From Streptococcus oralis subsp. dentisani (GTDB lineage: Bacteria; Bacillota; Bacilli; Lactobacillales; Streptococcaceae): 64,000 nt of DNA. The stretch covers positions 1,729,001 to 1,793,000 of the forward strand of contig NZ_CP034442.1 in assembly GCF_007475365.1 (NCBI RefSeq). The letters run 5' to 3'. The notes beneath the pieces were generated by a model. The model had not been told where the DNA came from, did no database searches, and worked only from the letters and a program-made list of their open reading frames with translations. The translations under genes and the position numbers were made by a program. Positions 49,726 to 59,549 of the stretch are shown in pieces (positions within the stretch are counted from its first letter, which is position 1; the number at the start of each line of letters is the position of its first letter).

Positions 49726-50382
49726 ATGAGTCTTGCAGATTTACTTGAGGAGCTAGAGGTGGCAAAAAATCCTGAGAAAGCAGGCCTCATGGAAGCCTAT
49801 ATGCGTCATCAATTTCCCTTTCTAGGCATTGCAGGTCCGGAAAGAAATGCACTCTATAAAAAGTATTTTCCAAGCGCGAAAAAAACAAGAATTATCGATT
49901 GGGATTTTGTAGACACTTGCTGGGAAAAGGAGCCTAGAGAATACCAATATGTGGCTGCCAACTATTTGAAAGCCATGCAGTCTTATCTAACGAAGGACGA
50001 TTTGCCTAAGCTTGAGCGCCTGGTCGTGACCAAGTCTTGGTGGGACACGGTAGATATCCTAGATCGAGTAGTAGGGAGTTTGGTAGTCGACCATCCGGAA
50101 CTTGAAGATGTGCTTTTAAAATGGAGCCTCTCAGACAATATCTGGCTGAGGCGAGTCGCTATTGACCACCAGTTGTTAAGAAAAGAGAAAACGAATGTCC
50201 AACTGATGGAACAGATCCTGCTCAACAATCTGGAGCAGACAGAATTTTTCATCAACAAAGCCATCGGCTGGGCTCTAAGAGACTACTCCAAGACCAATCC
50301 CGAATGGGTAGCACGTTTTATTGAAAAGAATAAGAAAAGAATGGCTGAACTTAGTATCAAGGAAGCCAGCAAGTACCTTTAG
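49726..50382 (+). CDS. DNA alkylation repair protein, AlkD-like
   Basis: 218 residues, all-alpha HEAT-like repeat protein of the DNA alkylation repair family. Typical segments are YMRHQFPFLGIAGPERNALYKKYF, FVDTCWEKEPREYQY, TKSWWDTVDILD and WLRRVAIDHQL. AlkD-type glycosylases remove N3- and N7-alkylpurines without base flipping. Starts with no gap after liaR, so it belongs to the lia transcript, a link between envelope stress and DNA repair that is inferred from position only. Confidence 0.88.
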   Translation: MSLADLLEELEVAKNPEKAGLMEAYMRHQFPFLGIAGPERNALYKKYFPSAKKTRIIDWDFVDTCWEKEPREYQYVAANYLKAMQSYLTKDDLPKLERLVVTKSWWDTVDILDRVVGSLVVDHPELEDVLLKWSLSDNIWLRRVAIDHQLLRKEKTNVQLMEQILLNNLEQTEFFINKAIGWALRDYSKTNPEWVARFIEKNKKRMAELSIKEASKYL

Positions 50383-50407
50383 CATCGTTGAAAAGCGTAT
50401 TCATTAC

Positions 50408-50437
50408 TTGAAAAAAGTCGCTCGTTTATGTTATAAT
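50408..50437 (+). promoter_or_regulatory. tig promoter
   Basis: TTGAAA (50408-50413), 18 bases, TGT-TATAAT ending at 50437. AAGGAG follows before the start. Confidence 0.75.
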
Positions 50438-50474
50438 AGACTGTATTTAAAAAATTTTAAGGAGAAATGACAGA

Positions 50475-51758
50475 ATGTCTGTATCATTTGAAAACAAAGA
50501 AACAAACCGTGGTGTCTTGACTTTCACAATCTCTCGAGACCAAATCAAACCAGAAGTGGACCGTGTATTCAACTCAGTAAAGAAAACTCTTAACGTTCCA
50601 GGTTTCCGTAAAGGTCACCTTCCACGTCCTATCTTTGATAAAAAATTTGGTGAAGAAACACTTTACCAAGATGTATTGAACGCTCTTTTGCCAAACGCTT
50701 ATGAAGCAGCTGTAAAAGAAGCTGGTCTTGAAGTCGTTGCGCAACCAAAAATTGACGTAACTTCAATGGAAAAAGGTCAAGACTGGGTTATCACAGCTGA
50801 AGTCGTGACAAAACCTGAAGTTAAATTGGGTGACTACAAAAACCTTGAAGTATCAGTAGATGTAGAAAAAGAAGTCACAGACGCTGATGTTGAAGAACGT
50901 ATCGAACGCGAACGCAACAACTTGGCTGAATTGGTTATCAAAGAAGGTGCTGCTGAAAATGGCGACACTGTTGTCATTGACTTCGTTGGTTCTATCGACG
51001 GTGTTGAATTTGACGGTGGAAAAGGTGAAAACTTCTCACTTGGACTTGGATCAGGTCAATTTATCCCTGGTTTTGAAGACCAATTGGTTGGACACTCAGC
51101 TGGCGAAACTGTTGACGTTGTCGTAACATTCCCAGAAGACTACCAAGCAGAAGACCTTGCAGGTAAAGAAGCTAAATTCGTGACAACTATCCACGAAGTA
51201 AAAGCCAAAGAAGTTCCAGCTCTTGACGATGAACTTGCAAAAGACATCGACGAAGAAGTGGAAACACTTGACGAATTGAAAGAAAAATACCGCAAAGAAT
51301 TGACTGCTGCGAAAGAAGAAGCATACAAAGATGCCCTTGAAGGCGCAGCAATCGATAAAGCTGTAGAAAACGCTGAGATCGTAGAACTTCCAGAAGAAAT
51401 GATCCACGAAGAAGTTCACCGCTCAGTAAATGAATTCCTTGGAAACTTGCAACGTCAAGGTATCAACCCTGACATGTACTTCCAAATCACTGGAACTACT
51501 CAAGAAGACCTTCACAAACAATACGAAGCAGAAGCTGAGTCACGCACTAAGACTAACCTTGTTATTGAAGCAGTTGCGAAGGCTGAAGGATTTGACGCTA
51601 CTGAAGAAGAAATCCAAAAAGAAATCGAACAATTGGCAGCAACTTACAACATGGAAGTTGCGCAAGTTCAAAACTTGCTTTCAGCTGATATGTTGAAACA
51701 CGATATCGCAATCAAAAAAGCTGTTGAATTGATCACAAGCACAGCAACAGTAAAATAA
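50475..51758 (+). CDS. tig: Trigger factor
   Basis: 427 residues. N-terminal ribosome-binding domain with the signature [12 protein letters not shown], middle FKBP-type prolyl isomerase (about 155-245; [29 protein letters not shown]) and C-terminal chaperone arms. Holds nascent chains at the ribosome exit. Strongly biased codons indicate high expression. The ATG is placed 11 bases after GGAG, a little far; no better start exists. Confidence 0.97.
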   Translation: MSVSFENKETNRGVLTFTISRDQIKPEVDRVFNSVKKTLNVPGFRKGHLPRPIFDKKFGEETLYQDVLNALLPNAYEAAVKEAGLEVVAQPKIDVTSMEKGQDWVITAEVVTKPEVKLGDYKNLEVSVDVEKEVTDADVEERIERERNNLAELVIKEGAAENGDTVVIDFVGSIDGVEFDGGKGENFSLGLGSGQFIPGFEDQLVGHSAGETVDVVVTFPEDYQAEDLAGKEAKFVTTIHEVKAKEVPALDDELAKDIDEEVETLDELKEKYRKELTAAKEEAYKDALEGAAIDKAVENAEIVELPEEMIHEEVHRSVNEFLGNLQRQGINPDMYFQITGTTQEDLHKQYEAEAESRTKTNLVIEAVAKAEGFDATEEEIQKEIEQLAATYNMEVAQVQNLLSADMLKHDIAIKKAVELITSTATVK

Positions 51759-51771
51759 TCTTAAAAGATAA

Positions 51772-51798
51772 AAAGCCCACCTGATTTGGTGGGTTTTC
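51772..51798. terminator. Bidirectional terminator tig / recD2
   Basis: AAAGCCCACC (51772-51781) pairs with GGTGGGTTTT (51788-51797). Lies between the converging genes. Confidence 0.85.
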
Positions 51799-51805
51799 TG
51801 ATGGT

Positions 51806-54172
51806 CTATTTTCCAAAAATTTCTTTGAGGTCTGCGTCGGTAATTCCAATCATGGCGGGGATATTAGACCAGTTTTCCTCGGTGAGGATGTAGGATAGAG
51901 GAGAATCCTCTTGATTTTTCGTTTTGCTAGGAGCTGGGCTGGTTTGGTCGGTAGAATCGACCAGATCTTTAAAGCGTTCAATCAGATAGGTCTTACGGGC
52001 AGTTCCGATATGTTTGACTGCATAGTCAAAGGCCTGTAATTCGCCTAGTAGGATGAGCTTGCTCTTAGCCCGTGTAATAGCCGTATAGATGAGATTGCGT
52101 TCCAGCATGCGCTTGCTAGCACTGGTGATGGGCAGGATGACAACGGGAAACTCACTTCCCTGAGACTTATGGATACTCATAGCATAGGCTAGGCGAATCT
52201 TGTACCATTCGTTACGTGGGTAGACGACCTCATTGCCGTCAAAATCAATGACAATCTCGTCTTGTTTAGACTCGGTGTATTTTCCAGGAATCAGGTCTGT
52301 GATGTAGCCTAGGTCTCCATTAAAGACATTGACTTCAGCGTCGTTGACTAGGTGAATAACCTTGTCCCCTGTTCGATAGTGGCACTGAGTTGCTTCAAAG
52401 CTAACTTGCCCCTTTTGCTGAGGATTGAGCAGGTCTTGCATGAGTTGGTTAATGGCGTCAATACCAGCAGTTCCTCGATACATAGGCGCAAGCACCTGAA
52501 TATCACGAGCCGGAATGCCACTTCTGAGGGCTGCGCCAAGAATTTTCTCAATGGTAGCTGGGATATGGCCACTAGCGATTTCAAAGTAGGAACGGTCAGG
52601 TTTTTTCTGGGTAAAGTCGGCTGGCAAGATGCCTTGTCGAATCTGACTAGCCAAGGTAACGATAGTTGATTCTTCGCTCTGACGGTAAATCCGTTCCAAG
52701 CGAGTCTGCGGAATCAGGGGTATCTGGAGCAGATCAGCCAGGACTTGTCCAGGACTAACAGAAGGTAGCTGGTCGCTATCGCCCACGATGAGAATTTTAC
52801 TGTTAGAAGAGATGTTGGAGAAAAGTTGGTTGGCTAGCCAAGTGTCCACCATAGAAAACTCATCTACGATGATGAAGTCGGCATCCAGATAATCTTCCAG
52901 ATGACTGGTATCATCGTCTCCCGTCATCCCCAAATGGCGGTGAATGGTCGCGCTAGGCAAACCTGTTAATTCATTCATGCGCCGAGCTGCTCGACCAGTT
53001 GGAGCTGCTAGAAGGATAGGCAGGTTGCTTTTTTTTCTGAGGTCAAATCCCTCTAAGAGGGCATAGACAGCGATAATTCCATTGATAACAGTCGTCTTAC
53101 CAGTACCAGGTCCACCTGTTAGGATAAAGACCTTGTTCTGGATAGCATCGCAGATAGCCTGTTTTTGGATGCTATCATACTCAATACCCAGTTCCTCCTC
53201 GACACTAGCGATATGCTTTTGAATGGTTTCTAAATCCTGATTTTTCTGTTTTCCTTTTTCAAGGATACGAACCAAGTGACTGCGAATACCTTCCTCGGCG
53301 AAAAAGAGGCTATTGTCAAAGATTTTGGTATCAATCTGCTGAACCTTGTCTTCTTCGATGAGGTAGGAGAGTTCTTGGGCTACTTGGCTGGGATCCAGTT
53401 CCACGGGACGGGAAGACTCGAGGAGAGTCAGGGTCTGTTCTAGCAAATCACGGGCTTTCATATAGGTATCACCCGTATCCATACAACCTTGAAAGAGACT
53501 GTGGACAAGGCCAGCACGGAAGCGCTCGGGAGCTTGGCTTTCGATGCCTAGTTCGGCGGCTAATTGGTCAGCAATGGTAAAACCCAAACCCTTGATATCC
53601 TCAACCAGTTGATAGGGATAGTTTTCGACAATATCCAGCGTTTCTTCCTTGTAAAAGTCTTGAATCTGAAAGGCCAATTTATTAGGAATGCCGTAGTTGG
53701 CTAGTTTTGCCAAGACCATTTCTGTCCCATAGTTGAGACGAAGTGTAGAGACGAAAGCCTCACGGTTTTTGGCAGAGAGTCCTGAGATGCTTTCTAGCTT
53801 TTCAGGATGCTCCAGAATTTCGTCAATGGTATTTTCACCATAGCAATCCACGATTTTTTGAGCCGTTTTGAGACCAATTCCCTTGAAGTGGCTACTCGAA
53901 AAGTACTTAACTAGCCCTTTTTTAGTTGGTTTTGCCCGTTCATAACGGCTGATTTGCAGTTGTTCTCCGTACTTGGAGTGTTGAACGATTTGTCCCCAAA
54001 AGGTGTAGTCTTCCCCTTCAATCACGTCAGTCATAGTTCCTGTAACGATGATTTCAAAATCGTCAAAGTCCTCCGCATTGGTATCTTCGATATCTAGGAG
54101 GAGAATGCGATAAAAATTGCTGGGATTTTCAAAAATAATCCGTTCAATAGTGCCTGAAAAATAAACTTCCAT
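51806..54172 (-). CDS. recD2: RecD2 helicase (SF1B ATPase)
   Basis: 788 residues. N-terminal OB-like and helix-hairpin-helix region (SHFKGIGLKTAQKIVDCYG, ISGLSAKNREAF, IKGLGFTIADQLA), then two helicase domains with Walker A TGGPGTGKTTV, motif II IIVDEFSMVD, motif III VGDSDQLPSV and motif VI YTAITRAKSKL. It unwinds DNA 5' to 3' and acts in repair and fork maintenance in bacteria without RecBCD. The C-terminal tail (QTSPAPSKTKNQ) is variable. Separated from lepB by 148 bases without a gene. Confidence 0.95.
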   Translation of the reverse strand: MEVYFSGTIERIIFENPSNFYRILLLDIEDTNAEDFDDFEIIVTGTMTDVIEGEDYTFWGQIVQHSKYGEQLQISRYERAKPTKKGLVKYFSSSHFKGIGLKTAQKIVDCYGENTIDEILEHPEKLESISGLSAKNREAFVSTLRLNYGTEMVLAKLANYGIPNKLAFQIQDFYKEETLDIVENYPYQLVEDIKGLGFTIADQLAAELGIESQAPERFRAGLVHSLFQGCMDTGDTYMKARDLLEQTLTLLESSRPVELDPSQVAQELSYLIEEDKVQQIDTKIFDNSLFFAEEGIRSHLVRILEKGKQKNQDLETIQKHIASVEEELGIEYDSIQKQAICDAIQNKVFILTGGPGTGKTTVINGIIAVYALLEGFDLRKKSNLPILLAAPTGRAARRMNELTGLPSATIHRHLGMTGDDDTSHLEDYLDADFIIVDEFSMVDTWLANQLFSNISSNSKILIVGDSDQLPSVSPGQVLADLLQIPLIPQTRLERIYRQSEESTIVTLASQIRQGILPADFTQKKPDRSYFEIASGHIPATIEKILGAALRSGIPARDIQVLAPMYRGTAGIDAINQLMQDLLNPQQKGQVSFEATQCHYRTGDKVIHLVNDAEVNVFNGDLGYITDLIPGKYTESKQDEIVIDFDGNEVVYPRNEWYKIRLAYAMSIHKSQGSEFPVVILPITSASKRMLERNLIYTAITRAKSKLILLGELQAFDYAVKHIGTARKTYLIERFKDLVDSTDQTSPAPSKTKNQEDSPLSYILTEENWSNIPAMIGITDADLKEIFGK

Positions 54173-54320
54173 AGATTTCCTTTTTGATAGAAAAAGAGCT
54201 GGGATAGAGCTTTCAGTTAGGCTTTCCTTGGATTTGGGACTTGGTACAAGATATTGCCAAGTTGCAATCTAATCCTAAAAGCTAACTCAAAAAGACTATC
54301 GCAGCATCTAGTTGCTGGTT

Positions 54321-54935
54321 TTAAAAAATTCCGATACGGTTGAGTGGCCAGAAACGGAATTTGGCTTCTCCTTTGATTTGACTGGCTTTAAAGGTTCCGA
54401 CATGGCGACTGTCACTGGAAACCAAACGGTCATCTCCAAGGAGGAGGTACTCACCCTCGGGTACGGTAAAGCTGAAGCTGGTGTTGAAATTCACATCGAC
54501 AGTAAAGGCTTGAGCTTTCTGGGCTAGACTTCTAAAATAGACTCCCTTATCCCCTTCAAAGCCTTTCCCCGAATAGGCGTTTTGCAGTTTATCATTTTTA
54601 AACTGTTGGAGGTAGTCTGCTAGGTAAGGTTCGTCAGTTTCTTGATTGTTGATAAAGAGCTTGTCGTTTTCGTAGCGAATGGTATCTCCGGGCATGCCGA
54701 TGACGCGTTTAACGATGTCTTTATTTCCATCATCTTCATGGGCAACTACAATGTCAAAGCGGTTAATAGGGAGGTGTTTGACGACAAAAAGAATCTCTCC
54801 ATCAGCTAGGGTCGGATCCATAGAGTGTCCTTCCACGCGGACATTGGTCCATAGAAAGAGACGACTGAGACCAACTAGTATAATGATGAGGAACGTAAGT
54901 CCCCACTCTTTTAGAAATGTTTTAAAATAATTCAT
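54321..54935 (-). CDS. lepB: Signal peptidase I
   Basis: 204 residues. One membrane anchor (about 12-30). Catalytic Ser38 in GHSMDPT and Lys76 in DIVKRVIGMPGD, with the later conserved box LLGDDRLVSSDSRHVG. Cleaves Sec signal peptides outside the membrane. Begins three bases after the rnhC stop on the same strand, so the two are co-transcribed. Confidence 0.96.
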   Translation of the reverse strand: MNYFKTFLKEWGLTFLIIILVGLSRLFLWTNVRVEGHSMDPTLADGEILFVVKHLPINRFDIVVAHEDDGNKDIVKRVIGMPGDTIRYENDKLFINNQETDEPYLADYLQQFKNDKLQNAYSGKGFEGDKGVYFRSLAQKAQAFTVDVNFNTSFSFTVPEGEYLLLGDDRLVSSDSRHVGTFKASQIKGEAKFRFWPLNRIGIF

Positions 54936-54938
54936 AAT

Positions 54939-55820
54939 TTACCTTTCCAGAAGTGCTTTGGCTTTTTCAGTATTTTTAAAATGAAGCTTGGCACAGAAGT
55001 TGAGCCCTTTCATGCCATAGGCTTGAAGGATTTTGCTAGCAACCTTATCAGATGCAGTTCCAGCGCCACTTGGCAGTTGATAGCCTAGTTCTCGTCCAAG
55101 ATTTTCCAAGCTTTCGAGGAAGAGATCTCGCGCGATGATGGAGCTAACTGCAACAGCTAGGTATTTTCCCTCGGCTTTTTCTTCCAAGCTGATCTTGTTT
55201 GGGAAACGATTGGCTTCTTGGGTCAAGTACTTGTCATAGTTTTTAGGACTTGTAAAAGCATCAATGACGATTCTTTCTGGCTGGACTCCTTTTTGAAGAA
55301 GGAGAAAGATAGCCTGATTGTGAAGGGCAACTTTTACAGAAACAGCATTGTAACGCTCTCCGATAACTTCGTTGTACTTGCTCGGTGAAAGGAGGAGCGC
55401 TTGGTGCTGGACCTTTTCTTTAAGGATAGGGGCGATCTGACGAATCTTTTGGTCTGTCAGGGTTTTTGAATCTCCCACGCCCAGTTCTCGCAAGAAGTCG
55501 TGCTGGTCAGGTGTCACAAAGGAAGCCACGACAGCAAGCCCACCAAAGTAGGAACCATTTCCCACCTCATCAGTCCCAATAATAGGAAAATCTTGTCCAC
55601 TTTTTTCTTGTTGAACTTGGTAACCAAAGAAACTGGCGTATTGCTCAGCCATTTCGCCCTGCAGGAGGAGTTTTCCAGAAGTATAGACGGAAACCGTTGC
55701 CTGAGGCAGTCTCAAAAAATAGCGAATATAAGGATTTTTACTAGGACTGAGAGCCTTCTGATACTGACTTAAAAAGCTCTGAATTTCCTGTTCACTTGGT
55801 GTGAGTGTGATACTTGCCAT
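54939..55820 (-). CDS. rnhC: Ribonuclease HIII
   Basis: 293 residues. N-terminal TBP-like substrate-binding domain (about 1-75), then the RNase H fold with [12 protein letters not shown] holding D84 and E85, and VIDAF and SSIIARD as further active-site segments. Cleaves RNA in RNA-DNA hybrids. A -10 like TGG-TACAAT lies only about nine bases before the ATG, so the leader is very short and the ribosome site is weak. Confidence 0.95.
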   Translation of the reverse strand: MASITLTPSEQEIQSFLSQYQKALSPSKNPYIRYFLRLPQATVSVYTSGKLLLQGEMAEQYASFFGYQVQQEKSGQDFPIIGTDEVGNGSYFGGLAVVASFVTPDQHDFLRELGVGDSKTLTDQKIRQIAPILKEKVQHQALLLSPSKYNEVIGERYNAVSVKVALHNQAIFLLLQKGVQPERIVIDAFTSPKNYDKYLTQEANRFPNKISLEEKAEGKYLAVAVSSIIARDLFLESLENLGRELGYQLPSGAGTASDKVASKILQAYGMKGLNFCAKLHFKNTEKAKALLER

Positions 55821-55860
55821 AGTCTCTATTGTACCACAAAAGCAGGAGAATTGGTAAAAA

Positions 55861-55889
55861 CTGACAAAGTTAGCGAAATTTGGTATAAT
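55861..55889 (+). promoter_or_regulatory. zapA-cvpA promoter
   Basis: CTGACA (55861-55866), 17 bases, TGG-TATAAT ending at 55889. Divergent from rnhC. Confidence 0.75.
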
Positions 55890-55906
55890 ATCGTGAGGTG
55901 AATTTT

Positions 55907-56209
55907 ATGGCAAATCTAAATCGATATAAGTTTACATTCGGAAAAAAGACATTAACCTTGACAACCGAGTATGACAACCTCTTTATGGAGGAAATTGCCA
56001 AGGTTGCGACTGAAAAATACCAAGCAATTAAAGAACAAATGCCTGGGGCAGATGATGAAACCGTTGCCCTCCTTTTAGCGATTAACAGCCTATCGACGCA
56101 GCTTAGTCGTGAGATTGAGTTTGACGATAAGGAGCAGGAGCTTAAAGACCTTCGAAATAAGCTAGTGGCAGTCAAACAAGAACAGAGCAAGATTGAGGAC
56201 TCCCTATGA
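55907..56209 (+). CDS. zapA: ZapA-like cell-division protein
   Basis: 100 residues from ATG 55907, six bases after GAGGTG; an upstream in-frame start is rejected. The short N-terminal beta domain (NRYKFTFGKKTLTLTTEYDNLFMEEIAKVA) and long C-terminal coiled coil are the ZapA pattern. ZapA cross-links FtsZ filaments. The same position before cvpA-mutS2 is conserved in streptococci. Overlaps cvpA by four bases. Low sequence identity is normal in this family, so the call is good but not absolute. Confidence 0.75.
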   Translation: MANLNRYKFTFGKKTLTLTTEYDNLFMEEIAKVATEKYQAIKEQMPGADDETVALLLAINSLSTQLSREIEFDDKEQELKDLRNKLVAVKQEQSKIEDSL

Positions 56210-56754
56210 TTTCGATCCTTCTCTTACTAGTTCTAGTTTGGGGTTTTTACATCGGCTACCGTAGAGGTTTGGTGTTGCAAGTTTATTATTTTCTCGTTGC
56301 AGTGATTTCAGCCTTTATTGCTGGGAAGTTTTATAAATCACTGGGAGATCAACTTCACTTGCTTGTCCCTTATGCCAATCCTCAGGAAGGACAGGGTACC
56401 TTTTTCTTCCCTTCAGGTCAGCTTTTTCAGCTAGACAAGGTCTTTTATGCGGGGATAGCCTACCTTCTAGTTTTCGGAATTTGTTACACTATCGGACGTT
56501 TTATCGGTTTGTTCCTACACTTGATTCCAACTAAAAAGCTAGATGTCAAATGGTTTCGTATCGGAGCAGGCCTATTGTCGCTATTGGTAACCTTATTTGT
56601 CTTGCAAATGGCTTTGACCATTCTTGCAACGGTGCCTCTGGCAGTCATTCAAAATTCACTTGAAAAAAGTATCGTAGCTAAACACATCATCCAAAGTGTC
56701 CCTTTCACGACAAACTTTATCAAACAACTCTGGGTGACAAATTTAATCGGATAA
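56206..56754 (+). CDS. cvpA: CvpA family membrane protein
   Basis: 182 residues with four membrane segments (about 1-18, 22-42, 82-104, 118-145). The CvpA hallmark GFYIGYRRGLVLQVYY opens the protein. Named for colicin V production in E. coli; in streptococci the role is unknown. Translationally coupled to zapA and followed by a hairpin at 56755-56781. Confidence 0.88.
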   Translation: MISILLLLVLVWGFYIGYRRGLVLQVYYFLVAVISAFIAGKFYKSLGDQLHLLVPYANPQEGQGTFFFPSGQLFQLDKVFYAGIAYLLVFGICYTIGRFIGLFLHLIPTKKLDVKWFRIGAGLLSLLVTLFVLQMALTILATVPLAVIQNSLEKSIVAKHIIQSVPFTTNFIKQLWVTNLIG

Positions 56755-56788
56755 AAAGGGCGGGATTTTTCCTAGCCCTTTGTTTACA
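56755..56788 (+). terminator. Terminator after cvpA
   Basis: AAAGGGC (56755-56761) pairs with GCCCTTT (56775-56781), with a modest T tract. Confidence 0.6.
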
Positions 56789-56867
56789 GATTGGACGACT
56801 AGGGTCGGGTAAAGTTCAAAAACCTCTAGGCGCTACAATCTTGTAAACCAGCATACAAGGAAAAAAT

Positions 56868-59204
56868 ATGAATACAAAAATACTAGAAACCTTAGAATTT
56901 AATAAAATTAAGGTCTTGTTTGAACCTCATCTCCTGACAGAACAAGGCCTAGAGGAGCTAAAAGGCTTGGCTCCAACTGCCAAGGTGGATAAGATCAAAC
57001 AAGCCTTTACAGAGATGGAGGAAATGCAAGCCCTATTTGTGGAGCAACCTCACTTTACCATCCTAGCGACACGTGAGATTTCAGCTGTTTGCAAGCGTCT
57101 CGAAATGGGGGCAGACCTCAATATCGAGGAGTTCCTGCTTCTCAAACGGGTCTTGCTTGCTAGCAGAGAATTACAAAGTTTTTATGTCAATCTCGAAAAC
57201 GTACGCTTGGCACAGTTGGCGAGATGGTTTGAAAAACTGCATGATTTCCCACACTTGCAAGGGAGTCTCCAAGCCCTAAATGATGCAGGATTTATCGAAA
57301 ATTTTGCCAGTGAAGAGCTAGCACGCATCCGTCGGAAAATCCATGATAGTGAGAGTCAAGTTCGAGATGTCTTGCAAGACTTACTCAAGCAAAAAGCTCA
57401 GATGTTGACCGAAGGAATCATTGCTAGCAGAAATGGCCGTCAGGTTTTACCTGTCAAGAACACCTATCGTAACAAGATTGCAGGTGTTGTTCATGACATC
57501 TCTGCCAGCGGAAACACGGTCTATATCGAGCCACGTGAGGTCGTGAAACTGAGCGAAGAAATCGCTAGTTTGCGAGCAGACGAACGCTATGAGATGATTC
57601 GCATCCTACAGGAGCTCTCAGAACGGGTCCGCCCTCATGCTGCTGAGATTGCTAATGACGCTTGGATTATCGGCCATTTAGACTTGATTCGTGCCAAGGT
57701 GCGTTTCATTCAAGAAAGACAAGCAGTCGTTCCTCAACTTTCAGAGAACCAAGAGATTCAACTCCTTCATGTTCGCCATCCTTTGGTCAAAAATGCTGTT
57801 GCAAACGATGTACACTTTGGTAAAGAATTAACAGCCATTGTCATTACAGGTCCCAATACTGGTGGGAAGACCATCATGCTCAAAACCTTGGGCTTGACTC
57901 AACTCATGGCCCAATCTGGATTGCCCATTCTAGCTGATAAGGGAAGCCGTATTGGTATTTTCGAAGAAATCTTCGCCGATATCGGGGATGAGCAGTCTAT
58001 AGAGCAAAGCTTGTCTACCTTCTCCAGCCACATGACCAATATCGTAGATATTCTTGGCAAGGTCAACCAACATTCGCTCTTATTGCTAGATGAGCTTGGG
58101 GCTGGTACCGATCCGCAGGAAGGTGCGGCGCTTGCTATGGCTATTCTGGAGGATCTTCGTCTACGTCAGGTCAAGACCATGGCGACGACCCACTATCCAG
58201 AGCTCAAGGCCTACGGTATCGAGACAGCCTTTGTGCAAAATGCCAGCATGGAGTTTGATACAGCCAGCCTGCGTCCGACCTATCGCTTTATGCAGGGAGT
58301 TCCTGGTCGAAGCAATGCCTTTGAAATTGCCAAACGTCTGGGCTTGTCAGATGTCATCGTAGGAGATGCCAGCCAGCAGGTCAACCAAGATAATGATGTC
58401 AACCGTATCATTGAACAATTGGAAGAGCAGACGCTTGAAAGTCGCAAACGCTTGGACAATATCCGTGAGGTGGAGCAAGAAAACCTTAAGATGAACCGAG
58501 CGCTCAAAAAACTCTACAACGAACTCAACCGTGAAAAGGAAACTGAGCTCAATAAGGCGCGTGAACAGGCTGCCGAGATTGTGGAACTCGCTCTAAATGA
58601 GAGTGACCAGATTCTCAAGAACCTCCACAGTAAGTCTCAACTCAAACCCCATGAAATCATTGAAGCCAAGGCAGATCTGAAAAAAATGGCTCCTGAAAAA
58701 GTTGACTTGTCTAAAAACAAGGTCCTTCAAAAAGCCAAGAAAAAACGAGCTCCAAAGGTGGGAGATGATATTGTGGTTCTCAGTTATGGCCAACGTGGAA
58801 CCTTGACCAATCAACTTAAGGATGGTCGCTGGGAAGCCCAAGTTGGTTTGATCAAGATGACCTTGGAAGAGAAAGAATTTGACCTTGTTCAGAACCAACA
58901 AGAAGCCCCAGTCAAGAAAAAACAAGTCAATGTTGTCAAACGAGCTTCTGGTCGTGGTCCGCAAGCCAGACTGGATCTTCGTGGCAAACGGTACGAAGAG
59001 GCCATGAATGAGCTGGACGCTTTTATCGACCAAGCCCTGCTCAATAACATGGCGCAAGTCGACATCATCCATGGTATCGGAACAGGCGTCATCCGTGAGG
59101 GCGTCACCAAATACCTGCAAAGAAACAAGCATGTCAAGAGTTTTGGCTATGCTCCACAAAATGCTGGAGGCAGTGGTGCCACCATTGTAACCTTTAAAGG
59201 ATAG
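56868..59204 (+). CDS. mutS2: MutS2 ATPase/endonuclease
   Basis: 778 residues. MutS core without mismatch domains. ATPase motifs are [15 protein letters not shown], Walker [14 protein letters not shown] and the TTHYPELK switch. A long coiled coil (about 515-600) leads to the C-terminal Smr nuclease domain ([24 protein letters not shown]). In B. subtilis and relatives MutS2 splits collided ribosomes and rescues translation; anti-recombination roles are also reported. No close promoter consensus is seen; AAGGA lies upstream of the ATG. Confidence 0.96.
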   Translation: MNTKILETLEFNKIKVLFEPHLLTEQGLEELKGLAPTAKVDKIKQAFTEMEEMQALFVEQPHFTILATREISAVCKRLEMGADLNIEEFLLLKRVLLASRELQSFYVNLENVRLAQLARWFEKLHDFPHLQGSLQALNDAGFIENFASEELARIRRKIHDSESQVRDVLQDLLKQKAQMLTEGIIASRNGRQVLPVKNTYRNKIAGVVHDISASGNTVYIEPREVVKLSEEIASLRADERYEMIRILQELSERVRPHAAEIANDAWIIGHLDLIRAKVRFIQERQAVVPQLSENQEIQLLHVRHPLVKNAVANDVHFGKELTAIVITGPNTGGKTIMLKTLGLTQLMAQSGLPILADKGSRIGIFEEIFADIGDEQSIEQSLSTFSSHMTNIVDILGKVNQHSLLLLDELGAGTDPQEGAALAMAILEDLRLRQVKTMATTHYPELKAYGIETAFVQNASMEFDTASLRPTYRFMQGVPGRSNAFEIAKRLGLSDVIVGDASQQVNQDNDVNRIIEQLEEQTLESRKRLDNIREVEQENLKMNRALKKLYNELNREKETELNKAREQAAEIVELALNESDQILKNLHSKSQLKPHEIIEAKADLKKMAPEKVDLSKNKVLQKAKKKRAPKVGDDIVVLSYGQRGTLTNQLKDGRWEAQVGLIKMTLEEKEFDLVQNQQEAPVKKKQVNVVKRASGRGPQARLDLRGKRYEEAMNELDAFIDQALLNNMAQVDIIHGIGTGVIREGVTKYLQRNKHVKSFGYAPQNAGGSGATIVTFKG

Positions 59205-59267
59205 AGAGAAGAAGGAGTCAACCTTTCTGGAAAAAGAAATGAAAACTAAAAATTTTCATAGAAAACA

Positions 59268-59296
59268 TTGACAAAGGCTAACTTTTCTTGTAAAAT
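59268..59296 (+). promoter_or_regulatory. Promoter of the glycine riboswitch-alsT unit
   Basis: TTGACA (59268-59273), 17-base spacer, TAAAAT (59291-59296). Confidence 0.85.
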
Positions 59297-59323
59297 AATA
59301 AAAAATTAAATACCAACACCGAA

Positions 59324-59524
59324 TGAAGTTTAATAGAAGTGGAGAAAGGTTTGTTTTCCATGACTGTAAATGGACGGAACTCTGGAGAGACCGTAAAGGC
59401 ACCGAAGGGGCAAGGCAGGCGACTGCTCAAACTCTCAGGTAAAAGGACAGAGCTAAGATAGATTGCTTTTTAGCATTTATCTAGGCATTCCAGAGTACAT
59501 GTATCTTGCATGTGCTCTTTCTTT
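59324..59524 (+). promoter_or_regulatory. Glycine riboswitch with terminator platform
   Basis: The core reads GGAGAGACCG, CACCGAAGGGGCAAGG and CAAACTCTCAGGTAAAAGGACAGAG (59385-59453 overall), the glycine (gcvT) aptamer. Only one full aptamer is visible; the bases before it (hairpin CCAT/ATGG, 59358-59373) may be a reduced partner. A terminator follows: GAGTACATG (59493-59501) with CATGTGCTC (59509-59517), then TTTCTTTT. TCCAGAGT (59489-59496) is complementary to ACTCTGGA (59379-59386) at the aptamer base, so the two folds compete. Glycine binding would free the terminator strand and switch the symporter off. Confidence 0.9.
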
Positions 59525-59549
59525 TGGGGTTGAAAGATAGGAGAAGGAT

